The notes beneath the pieces were generated by a model. It made no database searches and had not been told where the DNA came from. It worked only from the letters and a program-made list of their open reading frames with translations. A stretch of DNA of 18,224 nucleotides, from assembly GCA_049965975.1 (NCBI GenBank), contig JBMFVN010000006.1, positions 1 through 18,224 on the forward strand. Reading direction: 5' to 3'. Positions 1-6,228 of this stretch are shown here, one piece after another (positions within the stretch are counted from its first letter, which is position 1; each line of letters starts with the position of its first letter). Source of the DNA: JAGDXZ01 sp049965975. Lineage in GTDB: Archaea > Micrarchaeota > Micrarchaeia > Micrarchaeales > CABMGC01. A program made the translations under genes and the position numbers.

Positions 1-1971
1 CTCTCTTATCCTTGCAAGGTGCTCAACAACCTCTTGCCTGTACTGAGGTTTTGGCTTCCTTTTCCTAGTTCCGATTATAGCTACAATAATTAAAATTAAA
101 ACAATTGCTGTAAGCGAGGCATAAGCAACATATGCAGGCACTATTGGACTTATTGGCTTATAGACTATTGTTGAAGAGGTAGCATAGACAGACTTTGGAA
201 GAACTATCAAAGGTATCGAGTATGTGGAGTTGTAGCTGGCATAAGCAGCATAAAGGCTTAGCATATATGTGCCAGGAGAGCCTGCAGATGTTAGTCTGAA
301 ATTGGCCAAAAGAAGCTGGTTTGTCGATGCGTTTTGTGCTATGCTCGCTGGCGTTACGCTAATGCCAGGAGGGGCAGTAAGCATGAAATATACCTGAGCG
401 GGCGTTGTGCCGGTATAGAGTGCACTTATTGTCATGTTAGTGCTTGAGTTCGTGTAGAGCGTGGGCGTGCTTATGCTCAATATTCTGAATACCTGCGCAG
501 GAGCTAGCTTTGAAGGCATGACAAGCAGGTTTTGCGCGTAGTCTAGCATTGCAAGATTCGGCTTATTAAGCGTGTAGTAGGCATATGTAACCTGGCCTTT
601 GGGCAAAGATGCGATATGCCACGAGATTATGTAATAGCCGTCGTTCACAGTTATGTTGTTAGGCACGCCGTATGCAGTTATCTGCGATATGCTGCTTACG
701 GTACTAATTGGCAATCTTGTTTCCATTGTAAAATTGCTTAGCGACGCATTTGCAGGCGCGCTTATCATTACTGTGCCGCTTGCCTGGTTGGTGTTATTAA
801 CAAGCAATGTTTGCGTGCTTATGCTCGTTGCGCTTGTCTTCGCGCTTACTGCGAGAGTTATGTACATTGTTCTGCTTGTCGTTTTATTTTCTATCGTGCT
901 TGATATGTTTACCGGTATAATGTAAGTGCCTGGTGAAAGAGAAGGCGAGGGCGCAAACACTATCTGATCGCTTATAATTTGGTTTGGCGCCAGCGAGATG
1001 CTGCTTGCAGAAAGGCGCACAAAGCTTGAAAAGTTGTCTCCTATGCTTAAATTGACTATCTCTGGCGCACTAGACGTGTCTGAGAAGCTAAGCTGCGACA
1101 CAGCTGTCTGACCTGCTGACAAAGAGAGCTGCACTGGCGCCGTGGCTATGCCAAGGGAAGGCGTAGGCGCCACAGGCACGGTAACCGGCTTTACAGGCTT
1201 GCCTGGCAGGACGTAAAAGCTGAATGAAGCAGTATTCGATTTGTTGTACTCTATCACATTTGCAACTGGCGATTTTGTTCCGTAATATGCAGTTGCATAG
1301 GCCACGTTAGTGCCATGCTGTACGGTCACGTTAGGGATAGGAATGCTAACATTTACAGATGCCCCGGGCGCAAGGCCCGGCAAACGATACGTGCCAAAAT
1401 ACGGCTCTGGACCTGCAACGCTTATGTTCAACAAGAAGGGCATTGAAGCCATCGGACCAAAATTAGTAAGATTGGCAAAGAGATAAAAGGGCGAATTCAG
1501 GGATACTGTGCTGCCTGTGCCAAGAAATCTCACTATAATTATGTTTGCAGGATTGAGCAGCTCGAATCTTGACGCATTTGTTGCGTTTGTATACTGGTTT
1601 GAAAAACTGATCTTAGCATCATAAGTTCCGTTGCTTAGTAAATCTGCCGAAAAGCCAACAGCATAATATCTTGCAGTTTCGTTGGTGTAATTTGCAATAA
1701 GCTTTTTCGAATACACAATGCCTGTTTTGTTCGTTATGTTAAGATAGCCTGGCATGCTTTGTACGAAACAGTCTGTTTTGGACTTGAGTGCGTAATGCAG
1801 CGTAATGTTTTCATAACGTAGATAAACAGGGCTTACATTGAGCGAAATCCCAAAAGGGCACGTCACAGTGACGCTTGCAGTTACGTTTGTGGGCACTGAA
1901 GCAATAGCTTTGAAAATGGCTAAAAAGAGTAGAAAAGCGAAGGAAAACGCAAGCAATGCCTTTTCAACCAT
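1..1971 (-). CDS. Large secreted, membrane-anchored surface protein (3' end beyond window)
   Basis: An open frame of 657 codons runs from the ATG at 1971 off the left edge without a stop; I translated all of it by hand. The first ~24 residues form a signal peptide (MVEKALLAFSFAFLLFLAIF). The body is rich in Ser, Thr, Asn and Val with many N-x-S/T sequons (for example NVT, NIT, NKT, NAT, NNT), as in glycosylated archaeal cell-surface proteins. Residues ~150-257 look like a CARDB/NEW3-type Ig-like domain, followed by a Pro-rich linker (~258-275) and further beta-rich modules. A single membrane segment lies near residues 614-635, followed by a very basic stretch (TRKRKPKP) and the start of a cytoplasmic tail. 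It is probably an envelope or S-layer-associated protein. The exact family is not recognised. It is truncated only by the window edge; there is no internal stop. Confidence 0.88.
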   Translation of the reverse strand, partial: MVEKALLAFSFAFLLFLAIFKAIASVPTNVTASVTVTCPFGISLNVSPVYLRYENITLHYALKSKTDCFVQSMPGYLNITNKTGIVYSKKLIANYTNETARYYAVGFSADLLSNGTYDAKISFSNQYTNATNASRFELLNPANIIIVRFLGTGSTVSLNSPFYLFANLTNFGPMASMPFLLNISVAGPEPYFGTYRLPGLAPGASVNVSIPIPNVTVQHGTNVAYATAYYGTKSPVANVIEYNKSNTASFSFYVLPGKPVKPVTVPVAPTPSLGIATAPVQLSLSAGQTAVSQLSFSDTSSAPEIVNLSIGDNFSSFVRLSASSISLAPNQIISDQIVFAPSPSLSPGTYIIPVNISSTIENKTTSRTMYITLAVSAKTSATSISTQTLLVNNTNQASGTVMISAPANASLSNFTMETRLPISTVSSISQITAYGVPNNITVNDGYYIISWHIASLPKGQVTYAYYTLNKPNLAMLDYAQNLLVMPSKLAPAQVFRILSISTPTLYTNSSTNMTISALYTGTTPAQVYFMLTAPPGISVTPASIAQNASTNQLLLANFRLTSAGSPGTYMLSLYAAYASYNSTYSIPLIVLPKSVYATSSTIVYKPISPIVPAYVAYASLTAIVLILIIVAIIGTRKRKPKPQYRQEVVEHLARIRE

Positions 1972-1976
1972 TGGAG

Positions 1977-2030
1977 CATCCTTATAATTTATGATTATTA
2001 GATCATCCTTATAATTTATGATTATCAGAT
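1977..2030. repeat. Tandem 27-bp direct repeat (2 copies) in the surface-protein promoter region
   Basis: Copies at 1977-2003 and 2004-2030 differ at one base (T at 1999, C at 2026). Each contains, on the minus strand, the TATA-like AAATTATAAG (1990-1981 and 2017-2008) followed by GGATG. The repeat lies between the surface-protein ATG (1971) and the N gap, so the duplication doubles a promoter-like element. Confidence 0.9.
2008..2017 (-). promoter_or_regulatory. Putative TATA box of the surface-protein gene
   Basis: AAATTATAAG on the minus strand is centred ~41 nt before the ATG. A transcript starting ~26 nt downstream (~1986) would carry a ~15-nt leader containing AAGGATG as a weak SD. The downstream copy (1981-1990) is too close to the ATG to act alone. 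A further AT-rich element near 2035-2045 is an alternative. Confidence 0.4.
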
Positions 2031-2061
2031 ACCACTTTTAAATTGCTATAGGTTATAATTC

Positions 2062-2161
2062 NNNNNNNNNNNNNNNNNNNNNNNNNNNNNNNNNNNNNNN
2101 NNNNNNNNNNNNNNNNNNNNNNNNNNNNNNNNNNNNNNNNNNNNNNNNNNNNNNNNNNNNN
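2062..2161. other. Assembly gap (100 N)
   Basis: Exactly 100 undetermined bases, the usual placeholder for a gap of unknown length. The flanks 1972-2061 and 2162-2225 hold no recognisable gene. The right flank contains only the 12-bp palindrome ACCAGTACTGGT (2194-2205) and a T-rich stretch after the taw1 stop. Synteny across the gap should not be assumed. Confidence 0.98.
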
Positions 2162-2225
2162 TTAACCTTGTGCAAATTCAGCTATGGTATTCTACCAGTA
2201 CTGGTTTTACAATAAACACAAAAGT

Positions 2226-3215
2226 TCAAAGTTTGTCAAAGTCTATGATTCTGTTTTTCTGCGACTCAGCATCTCTGCAAAGCAGCACAACCCTGCTCTC
2301 CTTGTGCTCCGCTGTGACCAAGTAGCCAGTAAGGCTTGCAAGCTTGTTTGAAAAGTCGCGTATCTCTTCCATGTTGGGCATGTCCTCGTAGTGGAGCATG
2401 CGCTGCGGTTCCCTGGCCCCGCCCACGAATGAAAATGCCTTTACCTCAACATAGTTTGGCATCGCTCGCTTTATTAGCTCGGCGTAGCCCTCTGGGTTAA
2501 GCATGTTTAAGCCCTTGACCAATGTAAGCCTGAGCACAGTCCTTGTCTTCATGCTTCTCATAAGGTCAAGACTCTTGAGAAGCCTCTCCCAGGCATCTGG
2601 TATTTTTGGCCTTGTTGTTTTCAGGTAGGTTTCCTTGTCTGGAGCCTGAAGAGATATGTAGAACTGCGTTGGCAAAGGATTCAGCTTTTCTATGGCCTCT
2701 GGCAGCGTGCCGTTGTGCACTAGGAACGTGCTCATGTGCCTCTTGTGGAACTCTTCAAGCAGCTCGCTCATCTTTGGGTAGAAAAGGGGCTCGCCTGTAA
2801 GGCTCAAAGTAGCATGCTTAGGCTCCATTGCTTCGTCAAATCTCTGCTTCTTTGAGCTTGTATCTGCGATAGCCTTGAATCCGCTAAGAAGCTTTCTCTG
2901 CTCTTCGATCATGCCTTCTACAATCTCCTTTGGCTCGTCCCACTTGTCAACCGCATTGAGCTCGTTCCACTTGTAGCCTTCTTCATCTGGCATAAGGCGC
3001 CAACAGAACCTGCATGCAAGGTCGCAGCCTATTGCAGGCGTGGCTTGCAGGCATTGCCAGCTTCTTATTCCGTAGAACTCGTTCTTGTAGCAGAGGGTCT
3101 CGCCCCTAAGCGCCTTCTTCGTATATTCGCAAGTCTTAACGGCAGAGTGCTTTCCCACGAAATGGTAGCCCTGCTTCTGCATCTGATTCTTAAGCGGTTC
3201 AGGCATTTCTTCCAT
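2226..3215 (-). CDS. taw1: 4-demethylwyosine synthase Taw1 (radical SAM)
   Basis: A 329-residue protein of the archaeal TYW1/Taw1 family. The family condenses N1-methylguanosine-37 of tRNA-Phe with pyruvate to form the tricyclic 4-demethylwyosine. The radical-SAM cluster motif CX3CX2C is C64, C68, C71 (CDLACRFCW). Three upstream cysteines C29, C42 and C55 are spaced 13 and 13 residues apart, the pattern that holds the second [4Fe-4S] cluster in Pyrococcus Taw1. An LTGEP motif lies near residue 140. No flavodoxin domain is present, as expected for the archaeal form. The ATG at 3215 is preceded by AAGGTG (3226-3221) with a 5-nt spacer. That SD directly follows the 3' strand of the RNase P RNA gene, so co-transcription is likely. 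No separate promoter is visible. Confidence 0.95.
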   Translation of the reverse strand: MEEMPEPLKNQMQKQGYHFVGKHSAVKTCEYTKKALRGETLCYKNEFYGIRSWQCLQATPAIGCDLACRFCWRLMPDEEGYKWNELNAVDKWDEPKEIVEGMIEEQRKLLSGFKAIADTSSKKQRFDEAMEPKHATLSLTGEPLFYPKMSELLEEFHKRHMSTFLVHNGTLPEAIEKLNPLPTQFYISLQAPDKETYLKTTRPKIPDAWERLLKSLDLMRSMKTRTVLRLTLVKGLNMLNPEGYAELIKRAMPNYVEVKAFSFVGGAREPQRMLHYEDMPNMEEIRDFSNKLASLTGYLVTAEHKESRVVLLCRDAESQKNRIIDFDKL

Positions 3216-3220
3216 AAAAA

Positions 3221-3226
3221 CACCTT
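3221..3226 (-). promoter_or_regulatory. Shine-Dalgarno of taw1, abutting the RNase P RNA 3' end
   Basis: AAGGTG is complementary to the archaeal 16S 3' end and lies 5 nt from the taw1 ATG. The last paired base of the RNase P RNA P1 helix is at 3227, so SD and structured RNA are adjacent with no spacer. Confidence 0.7.
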
Positions 3227-3469
3227 GAGTGGCGTGCCGTAGCCTCCCTTATGTTTTAGGTGGCATCCGACTGAGCTGCCTCTTAGGCATTGCATGCTCA
3301 CTGCGCGTACATCGGCACGTTTCATGCACACCGCAGCGCTCGTATTGTCACAGCTTAATGCTGCGCAGCGCTCCGTTTCTGTTCCGAATTCGGCCTTTCG
3401 GCCTCGCAGCGCTCTGCATGGGGAGAGCTTCCACAGTCACATGGACCGTAAGCCACCCGCACGCCGCTC
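3227..3469 (-). ncRNA. rnpB: RNase P RNA (catalytic RNA of tRNA 5' maturation)
   Basis: This ~243-nt non-coding block is more GC-rich than its surroundings and can be folded by eye into the RNase P RNA core. P1 pairs GAGCGGCGTGC (3469-3459) with GCACGCCACTC (3237-3227), with one C-A mismatch. P2 pairs GGTGGC (3457-3452) with GCCACC (3264-3259). P3 is a hairpin at 3449-3433. P4 pairs 3429-3421 (AGCTCTCCC) with 3248-3241 (GGGAGGCT), leaving a single bulged U at 3426, the hallmark of P4. P5 (3420-3416/3297-3293) and P7 (3409-3405/3305-3301) nest inside. A GAAA-capped hairpin (3403-3392) is followed by ACAGAAACG, as in archaeal CR-II. ACATAAGGGAGGCTAC matches CR-V. A small P15-like hairpin is at 3289-3277. 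The RNA is compact for an archaeal P RNA. Ends are set from P1 and are approximate. Confidence 0.9.
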
Positions 3470-3471
3470 AA

Positions 3472-3479
3472 TTTAATAA
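3472..3479 (+). promoter_or_regulatory. Putative TATA box of the BofA-like gene
   Basis: TTTAATAA is centred ~26 nt before the ATG at 3502, as expected for a leaderless transcript. It interleaves with the divergent rnpB promoter. Confidence 0.45.
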
Positions 3480-3490
3480 GCATAACGTCT

Positions 3491-3499
3491 TATTTATAA
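3491..3499 (-). promoter_or_regulatory. TATA box of rnpB (-taw1)
   Basis: TTATAAATA on the minus strand is centred ~26 nt upstream of the 5' strand of P1 (3469). This is the spacing expected for an archaeal TATA box driving the RNase P RNA. It overlaps the start region of the divergent BofA-like gene. Confidence 0.65.
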
Positions 3500-3501
3500 T
3501 T

Positions 3502-3804
3502 ATGCCTTTGCAAACGCCATTGCCCTCTTTGACATCGGGCTTTCTTGCTGAAATTCTCATAGTGCTTGCAATAATACTCGTTCTCTACATCGTCTTCAAG
3601 CTTGGCAAGCTTATTCTCAAGCTGATATTCGGGCTTATAGCAAATGCCATAATGGGCTTCATAACAATCTTTGTTGCAAACTACTTTTTTGCAATAGGCA
3701 TACCGTATGCATTGCCGGTATTGGTGGCAACAGCCATATTTGGCCTGCCTGCTGTAGGAACGCTTGTAATACTCAGGCTTATGGGCATGCTTATAGTAGC
3801 CTGA
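3502..3804 (+). CDS. BofA-like small membrane protein
   Basis: A 100-residue hydrophobic protein. I chose the ATG at 3502 because the frame upstream crosses the opposite-strand RNase P RNA and encodes no plausible protein, and because a TATA-like box sits ~26 nt before this ATG. A membrane helix lies at ~13-45. The second half (GLIANAIMGFITIFVANYFF..GIPYALPVLVATAIFGLPAVGTLVIL) has the NAxxG...GIP...GLPG/AV layout of the pro-sigmaK-processing inhibitor BofA family. That family is widespread in archaea, which have no sigmaK, and its archaeal function is unknown. Its 3' end lies 4 nt from the convergent histone stop. Confidence 0.8.
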   Translation: MPLQTPLPSLTSGFLAEILIVLAIILVLYIVFKLGKLILKLIFGLIANAIMGFITIFVANYFFAIGIPYALPVLVATAIFGLPAVGTLVILRLMGMLIVA

Positions 3805-3808
3805 AAAT

Positions 3809-4006
3809 TCAGCTTTTTGCAAGCTCTATGTCGTCTTTCTCTACTGTCTTCCTCCTTGCATGCTTTGCAAGCCTCACAGCCTTGCCGGCCAGGGCGTAAG
3901 CAAGCCTATTCAAATGGTCTGCAAAAGACTCTGCAGCCTCGCTGCTTACCCTCTTCGCTCCTGACTCGATCAGTATTCTCTTTGCAGTGCTTTTCGAAAT
4001 AGGCAT
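3809..4006 (-). CDS. Archaeal histone
   Basis: A 65-residue protein consisting almost only of one histone fold: helix 1 (SKSTAKRILIESGAKRVS), long helix 2 (SEAAESFADHLNRLAYALAGKAVRLAKHA), and RRKTVEKDDIELA with the RKTV/D-I-x-x-A pattern typical of HMf-like histones. It is expected to dimerise and wrap DNA in the nucleoid. There is no tail. The ATG at 4006 lies ~25 nt after a TATA-like ATTATTAAGT (4036-4027), so the mRNA is probably leaderless. It is convergent with the BofA-like gene. Confidence 0.95.
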   Translation of the reverse strand: MPISKSTAKRILIESGAKRVSSEAAESFADHLNRLAYALAGKAVRLAKHARRKTVEKDDIELAKS

Positions 4007-4026
4007 ATTTATGCATAAGAACTAAA

Positions 4027-4036
4027 ACTTAATAAT
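4027..4036 (-). promoter_or_regulatory. TATA-like box of the 65-residue histone gene
   Basis: ATTATTAAGT on the minus strand is centred ~25 nt before the histone ATG at 4006. No SD lies between, which fits a leaderless transcript. Confidence 0.45.
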
Positions 4037-4091
4037 TATGCTTCAACTCTTTGCAGAAAAGAACAGCAAAGTTTACAAGTGCGAAGCACTG

Positions 4092-4724
4092 CTATTTGCT
4101 CTGGTTGCGAGCCTGCTCATATGCTTCTATGAGAGAGCCGTTCAACTGGGTAATTGCGGCTATTACAGAGTAGTTTGCCTTCTTCGCTGTATAGTTTACA
4201 AGCCAAACTCCAGTATAGTTTCTGTTTTCTAGCTTTGTCGTATTCATGAAGCTTGCAGTAACTGAAACGTTAGAATAGCCGAACTGCTTTATGTAGTTTA
4301 TTACGCTACTTATGTTCAGGCTTGTAGCCCTTGCTATTGCTACTGGAAAAGAGGCAATAATGAAAGGCTTGCTTGTTGTGAAGCCGTAGATTATGCATGA
4401 GCTGGTGTAGTTGTTCACGTTCGTGGGCACGAATCCAAACTTAGGATAGTCATAAGCATAAACAAAGTAGTTCGGGCATGGGGTAGTGGCGTTGGTTATT
4501 ACAGAAACGACTACGTGCCAGCTGCCTCTGTAAACAGAAGGAGAAACATTTGTAAGCTGTATCTCTGCCCCAGGGTAGTTTTTCTGAATGTCGGCCTCTA
4601 CAAGCGCAACTGCCTGGTTCTCTGTCACTTTTGAAACGAGAACGTGGGCAAAGAGAAAGTAGACAAGAGTTGCGATTACTATTATCGCAACAGCTAGCAC
4701 AAGCGTAGCTTCGATCAGATTCAT
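4092..4724 (-). CDS. Membrane-anchored secreted protein with a type IV pilin-like N terminus
   Basis: A 210-residue protein. The frame is open further upstream into thiI, but the ATG at 4724 lies ~26 nt after a good TATA box and immediately before the only hydrophobic segment. The N terminus, MNLIEATLVLAVAIIVIATLVYFLF, resembles the mature N-terminal helix of type IV pilins, with Glu at position 5, but no class III leader peptide precedes it. The rest is presumably extracellular: many N-x-S/T sequons, aromatic and beta-rich, with two cysteines (TPCPNYF and SSCIIYG) that could form a disulfide. It lies between a histone gene and thiI in the same orientation with its own promoter. No family is recognised with certainty. 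It could equally be a plain N-anchored envelope protein. Confidence 0.8.
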   Translation of the reverse strand: MNLIEATLVLAVAIIVIATLVYFLFAHVLVSKVTENQAVALVEADIQKNYPGAEIQLTNVSPSVYRGSWHVVVSVITNATTPCPNYFVYAYDYPKFGFVPTNVNNYTSSCIIYGFTTSKPFIIASFPVAIARATSLNISSVINYIKQFGYSNVSVTASFMNTTKLENRNYTGVWLVNYTAKKANYSVIAAITQLNGSLIEAYEQARNQSK

Positions 4725-4744
4725 AATTCTACATTGCAATGCAA

Positions 4745-4754
4745 CATATAAAAA
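4745..4754 (-). promoter_or_regulatory. TATA box of the pilin-like gene
   Basis: TTTTTATATG on the minus strand is centred ~26 nt upstream of the ATG at 4724. No SD follows, so the mRNA is probably leaderless. This box decides the start choice. Confidence 0.6.
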
Positions 4755-4768
4755 GCAGACGCTTCTGC

Positions 4769-5980
4769 TCAATGCTCGATGGCTTGGGCAAGCTTCAGCG
4801 ACTTGGCCACTATGCTGCTTATTCCTATTTTCCGTGAAAGCTCTTTTACCTCTTCTGTCCTGCACTTTGTCTTCGGGTTTCTTGAGCTTATGCTGCAAAC
4901 ATCTTTGTACGGCTTTATTGACTGCTCGTAGGTGCCTATTTTCTTGGCAATGCCTATTATCTCCTGCTTGTCGAAACCAATCAGAGGCCTTATCACAAGC
5001 GTTTTTATGCCATATGACTCTGCAAGCATGTTCTCTGCAGTTTGCGAGGCGACTTGGCCAAGGCTTTCGCCAGTCACTATGCAGCTCGCACCTTCCTTAG
5101 TTGCAATTGCCTGTGCTAGCCTCAGCATGAAGTTTTTCAGCATTACAAGCGAATACCTGTTCAGCCTAGCTGCAAGCGCAGAGGCGTCGAAAAGATAAGA
5201 AGGCACATAGTAGACCTTGCTGCTCTTGTAATACGCTGACAAGGCTTCGACAATGCTGCTTATCTTACCACTTTTAACTGCCTCTTCGTTTGTTCTGAAT
5301 GCGTGCACGTGCAGATAAATGGGCTCAAGGCCCCTTTTCATTGCAAACCATGAAGCAACTGGAGAGTCTATGCCACCAGAAAGCAGCACAACGCATTTTC
5401 CTTCGCTTCCTACAGGCAGGCCGCCGAGGCCATTCAGCTTCTCTGTTGAAATGTAAGCTGCTTCTTTTGTTACGTTGACATAAATTGGCAATTCGAACCC
5501 GTGAAGAACAGGCAATATGCCAACTGATTCTGCCTTCTTTGCAATCTGCTCTGTTATTGTGTTTGAATCGAAGCCGAGAGTTTTGTCTGACCTGTGCGCT
5601 ATTATCTTTATGCTCTTTGCATTAGCTGATTCTGCAAGGCCTATGCTTGCGTTTACTATGCTTTCGATGTTTGGCTCTGCAGTATATGCAAGCTCGTAGT
5701 TGCTTATTCCGAAAACGCTGCCAAGCCTTTTCTTTGCTTCGGCTACTTGGTCGCTTTTTATGCTTAGAAGAAGCCTGTCGTATTTTGTTGCTATTGAGAA
5801 GTCGAGACCGGAGAGGCTAGAGCGTATGTTGCAGGCAAGCCTCTTTATGTATTGCCCACGGTTTTTGCCCCTAAGCCAAAGCTCTCCAAAATGAACCATT
5901 AGCAGACTCTTACCTTCTTGCGATTCGTTCTGCTTGCTTCTGCCAGTGGTGAGAGTGTTCGAAATGGCCTGTTCTAGCAT
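4769..5980 (-). CDS. thiI: tRNA 4-thiouridine synthase ThiI
   Basis: ThiI adenylates U8 of tRNA with ATP and replaces the oxygen by sulfur; in some organisms it also serves thiamine synthesis. The 403-residue frame has the N-terminal ferredoxin-like/THUMP region (~28-190), then the PP-loop ATPase with SGGIDSP at 201-207, the family motif TGESLGQVASQT (~300), and IGTYEQSIKPYKDVCS near the C terminus. C362 occupies the position of the conserved sulfur-transfer cysteine (bacterial C344 type), and a second cysteine follows at 373. There is no rhodanese domain and no obvious CxxC. The start is uncertain. Family proteins usually begin at the equivalent of M28 (MVHFGELWLRG, ATG at 5899), so the first 27 residues may be untranslated. 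It follows rpl24e by 28 nt and probably belongs to that operon. Confidence 0.92.
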   Translation of the reverse strand: MLEQAISNTLTTGRSKQNESQEGKSLLMVHFGELWLRGKNRGQYIKRLACNIRSSLSGLDFSIATKYDRLLLSIKSDQVAEAKKRLGSVFGISNYELAYTAEPNIESIVNASIGLAESANAKSIKIIAHRSDKTLGFDSNTITEQIAKKAESVGILPVLHGFELPIYVNVTKEAAYISTEKLNGLGGLPVGSEGKCVVLLSGGIDSPVASWFAMKRGLEPIYLHVHAFRTNEEAVKSGKISSIVEALSAYYKSSKVYYVPSYLFDASALAARLNRYSLVMLKNFMLRLAQAIATKEGASCIVTGESLGQVASQTAENMLAESYGIKTLVIRPLIGFDKQEIIGIAKKIGTYEQSIKPYKDVCSISSRNPKTKCRTEEVKELSRKIGISSIVAKSLKLAQAIEH

Positions 5981-6008
5981 GGAAATGCCTGTAAGCAGAA
6001 AAAGGAAA

Positions 6009-6224
6009 TCATTGCTTGCTTGCTGTAGTAGCTGTTGCTTGCTGGCTCGCGACGGCTTCTTGAGCCTTGGTCTTGCCAGCGTTCTTGACCCTTATTTTCC
6101 TCTTGAGCACGTTGTCGAGCTTGAAGCAGCGGCTTGAGCAGTAATACCTTATTGTGCCGTTCTTCCTAACATACATTATTCCGGTTCCTGGCTCTATGTC
6201 TTTTGAGCAGTACGAGCACTTCAT
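6009..6224 (-). CDS. rpl24e: Ribosomal protein L24e (eL24)
   Basis: A 71-residue large-subunit ribosomal protein with a zinc ribbon: C3, C6 (CSYC) and C29, C33 (CSSRC). The GTGIMYVRKNGT..YYCSSRC core is typical of archaeal L24e. The family core ends near residue 55. The last ~18 residues are a low-complexity Ala/Gln/Thr tail (VASQQATATTASKQ). The ATG is preceded by AAGGTG (6235-6230) with a 5-nt spacer. That SD overlaps the end of rps28e, so the two genes are translationally close-coupled. Confidence 0.95.
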   Translation of the reverse strand: MKCSYCSKDIEPGTGIMYVRKNGTIRYYCSSRCFKLDNVLKRKIRVKNAGKTKAQEAVASQQATATTASKQ

Positions 6225-6228
6225 TTCT

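Noticed and set aside
653..925. Plus-strand hydrophobic 90-residue frame
   Set aside because: Antisense to the continuous surface-protein frame, which has a signal peptide, sequons and an anchor; the hydrophobicity is a mirror of its Asn/Ser/Val-rich codons.
2194..2205. Perfect 12-bp palindrome ACCAGTACTGGT near the gap
   Set aside because: It could be a protein site or part of a taw1 terminator, but a single short palindrome beside a gap with no context is not enough to call.
2162..2225. Possible tRNA 3' fragment (ends in a CCAG-like string)
   Set aside because: No T-arm consensus or acceptor pairing can be made from the visible bases.
3065..3331. Minus-strand 88-residue frame over the taw1 start
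   Set aside because: Overlaps taw1 in another frame and the RNase P RNA; its composition is Arg/Ser-rich noise.
3229..3501. N-terminal extension of the BofA-like frame
   Set aside because: It runs antisense across the RNase P RNA and encodes Cys/Arg/His-rich noise; the BofA similarity and a TATA-like box place the start at 3502.
4725..4898. Upstream extension of the pilin-like frame into thiI
   Set aside because: Overlaps thiI in another frame, lies upstream of a good TATA box, and would put 58 polar residues before the membrane anchor.
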